Of a stretch of 64,000 bases of DNA, positions 58,597 to 64,000 are shown piece after piece (within the stretch, counting starts at the first letter, position 1; each line of letters starts with the position of its first letter). The stretch comes from Engraulis encrasicolus. Taxonomy: Eukaryota; Chordata; Actinopteri; Clupeiformes; Engraulidae. The DNA lies in the NCBI RefSeq assembly GCF_034702125.1, contig NC_085878.1, forward strand, positions 21,636,002-21,700,001, written 5' to 3'. Under the pieces are notes generated by a model, which was not told where the DNA came from, ran no database searches, and was given only the letters and a program-made list of their open reading frames with translations. Position numbers and translations under genes: made by a program.

Positions 58597-59613
58597 CAGG
58601 CCCGTCACTAGGTTTGAGAGACAGGTGAGGCTTAGCCCCAGAGGAAGAAAATGCCGAAATTTTTTCAGCTCACCTGCTGAGGTTCTGTCTATGAATTCAT
58701 TATTTTGAGAGCAAAGAAATCTTGCACACTGTCCATTCCACCAACAAACTTTAATACATTTTTTCAGTTATCCGACCTTCTTCATGTTGTATTAAAATGG
58801 AGAGTGTGCAGGTTTTCTTTAGACTTGAATGACAACCCTACTGGGATAATATCCTACGCACCTGCCCACCTACAGAGGTGTGCAAAAGCGTCCTCTTGAA
58901 CAATTATTTTAAGAGCACCATACCGATTTTTAAGCACTAGTTACAGTGATTTTATTTTTAAATTCACATTATAATGAACATTCCTTATATGTAAGCTAAA
59001 CAAAACATTTCAAAATGTTTCAACTGATGAATATTATGTACGGAAGTTAAAATGATTAGATACAAATGCAGAGGAACTTTAAGGAGTTACTAACTACGCG
59101 TCTCCAGGAGAAGCAGTGGTCAGGAAGCGATTCATTCAAACAGGTTCCTTACTTGGAAAACTATGCATCCCCGGCAGATATTAGGTCATTTTTACTCCAT
59201 TAGTAGCTATTTTAATCAGTTCATGTGTGTTTTCAAACTGTTAAGACAAATATTAAAGCTCAACTATAATTTCAAGACAATGTCAAATGGATTTATTACA
59301 CGGGTATTGTGAGTGAAAATTGGTACTTTGGGTCTGAAGATTTCATCCGTGTAAGTAATTACACTTTTCTCGAGGTGTTAGTCACAAAGCCCAATCCTCT
59401 ACCCCCCAAACCCCCCCCCCCCCTTTTGGCATTACACAATAAATAAGCAAACAGAAACTTGTATTCAGATTAACCTACCTTCTTGGTGGTTCGTATTCAG
59501 AAATTCAAAAACATATTTTTGTTTTTTTTGTTTTGCTAAATCGTTAAAGGGGGGGCTAATACTAATGTAGGGGGGGCTAAATCCCCCCTAAAATGGGTCT
59601 AACGACGGCCCTG
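58597..59613. mobile_element. hAT element (1.0 kb) with nested hairpin repeat
   Basis: Termini CAGGCCCGTCACTAGG and, inverted, CAGGGCCGTCGTTAGACC. A perfect 8-bp duplication CGATCAAC at 58589-58596 and 59614-59621. About 58705-58900 inside it is a worn copy of the repeat at 41270-41480. No transposase frame. Confidence 0.88.
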
Positions 59614-59621
59614 CGATCAAC

Positions 59622-60616
59622 TTCATGTATTCAAATTGTTGTGTAGCCTACATCTGTATGGATGTTTGTCCAATTCTCCAAACTCATGCACTTCATCACC
59701 CACAGCATTATCTGGGATATATTACAAGACAAAATACACAAAAAACATTGTCTTGTTTTTCATATAGGGATGACATGATGCTCTCACCATTATTGTCCTT
59801 TTGTAATGAAGGCAGGGGAAATAAAACGCATGTTGAAATCTGAGGGGAGAAATAAATATATCTTATGGGAGGGCCTGCACCAGGAAGTTTTATTTTTGGT
59901 CATCATTTTCCTTCCTTCCTTCCTTCATTGTCATGACAAATCATAATGCATATAAGCTATACAAAAACAAGCAACACATGAAAGCAAATAATAATAATAA
60001 AATTACAATTTTGATACAAAAAAACAGCCTAGCCACAAGAGAGGCTATGGCAAATAATAGCCTATATTCAATTAGGAGGCAATTAAGAAAACGCTATTGT
60101 GTATATCACAGAAATAAAGGTAGGCCTATAGCCTATTAACACCCTCGTGTTATTGTGAAGGGGCAAATTGCTGCGCTCAGGAGACATAAATAAACATAGG
60201 TCTATCCATAGACTGAATGTAGCTATTTATTATAGTTAGTCATGCACCCAGCTACTCTCAGTAAAGAAGGGTGCAATTAAAAGCGCGCGCTTGAGTCTGT
60301 GCCCTTAAAAGTGTTTTGGAAACCTCCACGATGTGCGTGAGCCTCGCGTCACAACATGCAAAACAGCTTTCACTCTCGACGTAAAATCCGCCAGAAACAC
60401 GATGTAGACTAGTCAGCGGCTACACTTTCATGCGTAATGGTCTGTACCCTTCCGTCACCAACGAAAGTTTTATTTCTTTCTTCAACTGTAGGACTGTGTG
60501 GATTTAGCCTTCTCTGGAGCAGCGCCTTCTCCGCGTGAAGACATTTCACCATGCCCGTCCGAAGCCAAGTAAAAGACTCTTTGTTCCACTGTTGAATCTT
60601 TGCATCTTTGAACAGC
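59622..60616 (+). promoter_or_regulatory. Upstream region and 5'UTR of the inositol-trisphosphate 3-kinase gene
   Basis: AT-rich spacer that becomes GC-richer after 60270. CpG-containing sequence at 60280-60540 probably holds the promoter and 5'UTR. No TATA box can be assigned with confidence. Confidence 0.35.
60551..60595 (+). promoter_or_regulatory. Upstream ORF in the kinase leader
   Basis: ATG in a good context (CACCATGC) encodes MPVRSQVKDSLFHC and stops at TGA 60593-60595. It lies 66 bases upstream of, and in the same frame as, the main ATG at 60617. If the leader is unspliced here it would be translated first and could reduce kinase translation. Confidence 0.45.
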
Positions 60617-63725
<3,109 letters not shown>

Positions 63726-63944
63726 GTATGTACCAATAATTAATTTTCATTGCCGCACAATGAAAAAAAAACGTGTAGAGGTGGATTTGTGGTGTGGCTT
63801 GGTAGCATGGAAGCACACAGCCATGATTTATGTTCAATTCAAGGATCACAAATGCCTCTTAAACCACTGGTATTAACAAAGGGTATTAAGTATTATGAAG
63901 GACATTAGCCAATCAATGAAGTAGGTGTTGTAGTAACCTTTTCA

Positions 63945-64000
63945 ATAGGAGAGAAGTGCCGCAAACTCTCGAGTTGTTTAAACAAGTGTCGTTTCGGCCT
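63945..64000. repeat. Possible start of another hairpin repeat, cut by the window end
   Basis: GAGAAGTGCCGCAAACTCTC followed near the end by GTGTCGTTTCGGCCT resembles the AAGTCCGCACACTG ... ACGTTTCG arm at 27.3 kb. Too short to be sure. Confidence 0.35.

Overview
This window comes from a vertebrate nuclear genome, almost certainly a ray-finned (teleost) fish. The genes are intron-rich with vertebrate GT-AG splice sites, their proteins are vertebrate orthologues, and introns and spacers are packed with (CA/TG)n microsatellites, hAT, Tc1 and piggyBac-type non-autonomous elements, tRNA-derived SINEs and a LINE, as is usual for teleosts. Gene models were built by hand from reading frames, splice sites and family knowledge. 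Every coding exon junction listed keeps frame.

Layout from left to right. (1) 1454-16566, plus strand: 3' part of a neuregulin-2 gene (nrg2), from the last EGF-like exon through the transmembrane exon to the C-terminal tail. The 5' exons lie before the window. (2) 23029-24570, plus: a GT31 beta-1,3-N-acetylglucosaminyltransferase (B3GNT2-like), coding in one exon with a likely 5'UTR exon near 21.9 kb. (3) 26958-30698, minus: eif1ad, four coding exons. (4) 33788-47954, minus: cathepsin F (ctsf), 14 coding exons, with signal peptide, cystatin-like region, I29 propeptide and papain-fold peptidase with an intact Cys-His-Asn triad. (5) 49160-51180, minus: a 5'-truncated non-LTR retrotransposon with a long open reverse-transcriptase frame. 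(6) 52429-56805, plus: seipin (bscl2), eight coding exons. (7) 60617-63725, plus: first three coding exons of an inositol-trisphosphate 3-kinase; the rest lies beyond the window.

eif1ad, ctsf and bscl2 have human orthologues in the 11q12-q13 region, so this part looks like conserved vertebrate synteny. The genes do not form a pathway: they cover growth-factor signalling, glycan extension, an eIF1A-like RNA-binding protein, lysosomal proteolysis, lipid-droplet biogenesis and inositol phosphate signalling.

Most of the remaining sequence is repeat-derived. Several elements can be delimited to the base by 8-bp target-site duplications (hAT) or TTAA sites (piggyBac), and nesting order can be read in places. 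Points worth a second look are microsatellites that themselves form splice sites in ctsf and bscl2, a dispersed hairpin family carrying a hammerhead-like CTGATGA...GAAAC motif, a telomere-like block at the centre of a palindromic element in a bscl2 intron, a 1.1-kb near-perfect foldback element, and an in-frame upstream ORF before the kinase start. I found no operon, CRISPR array, plasmid-like or clearly novel multi-gene system.
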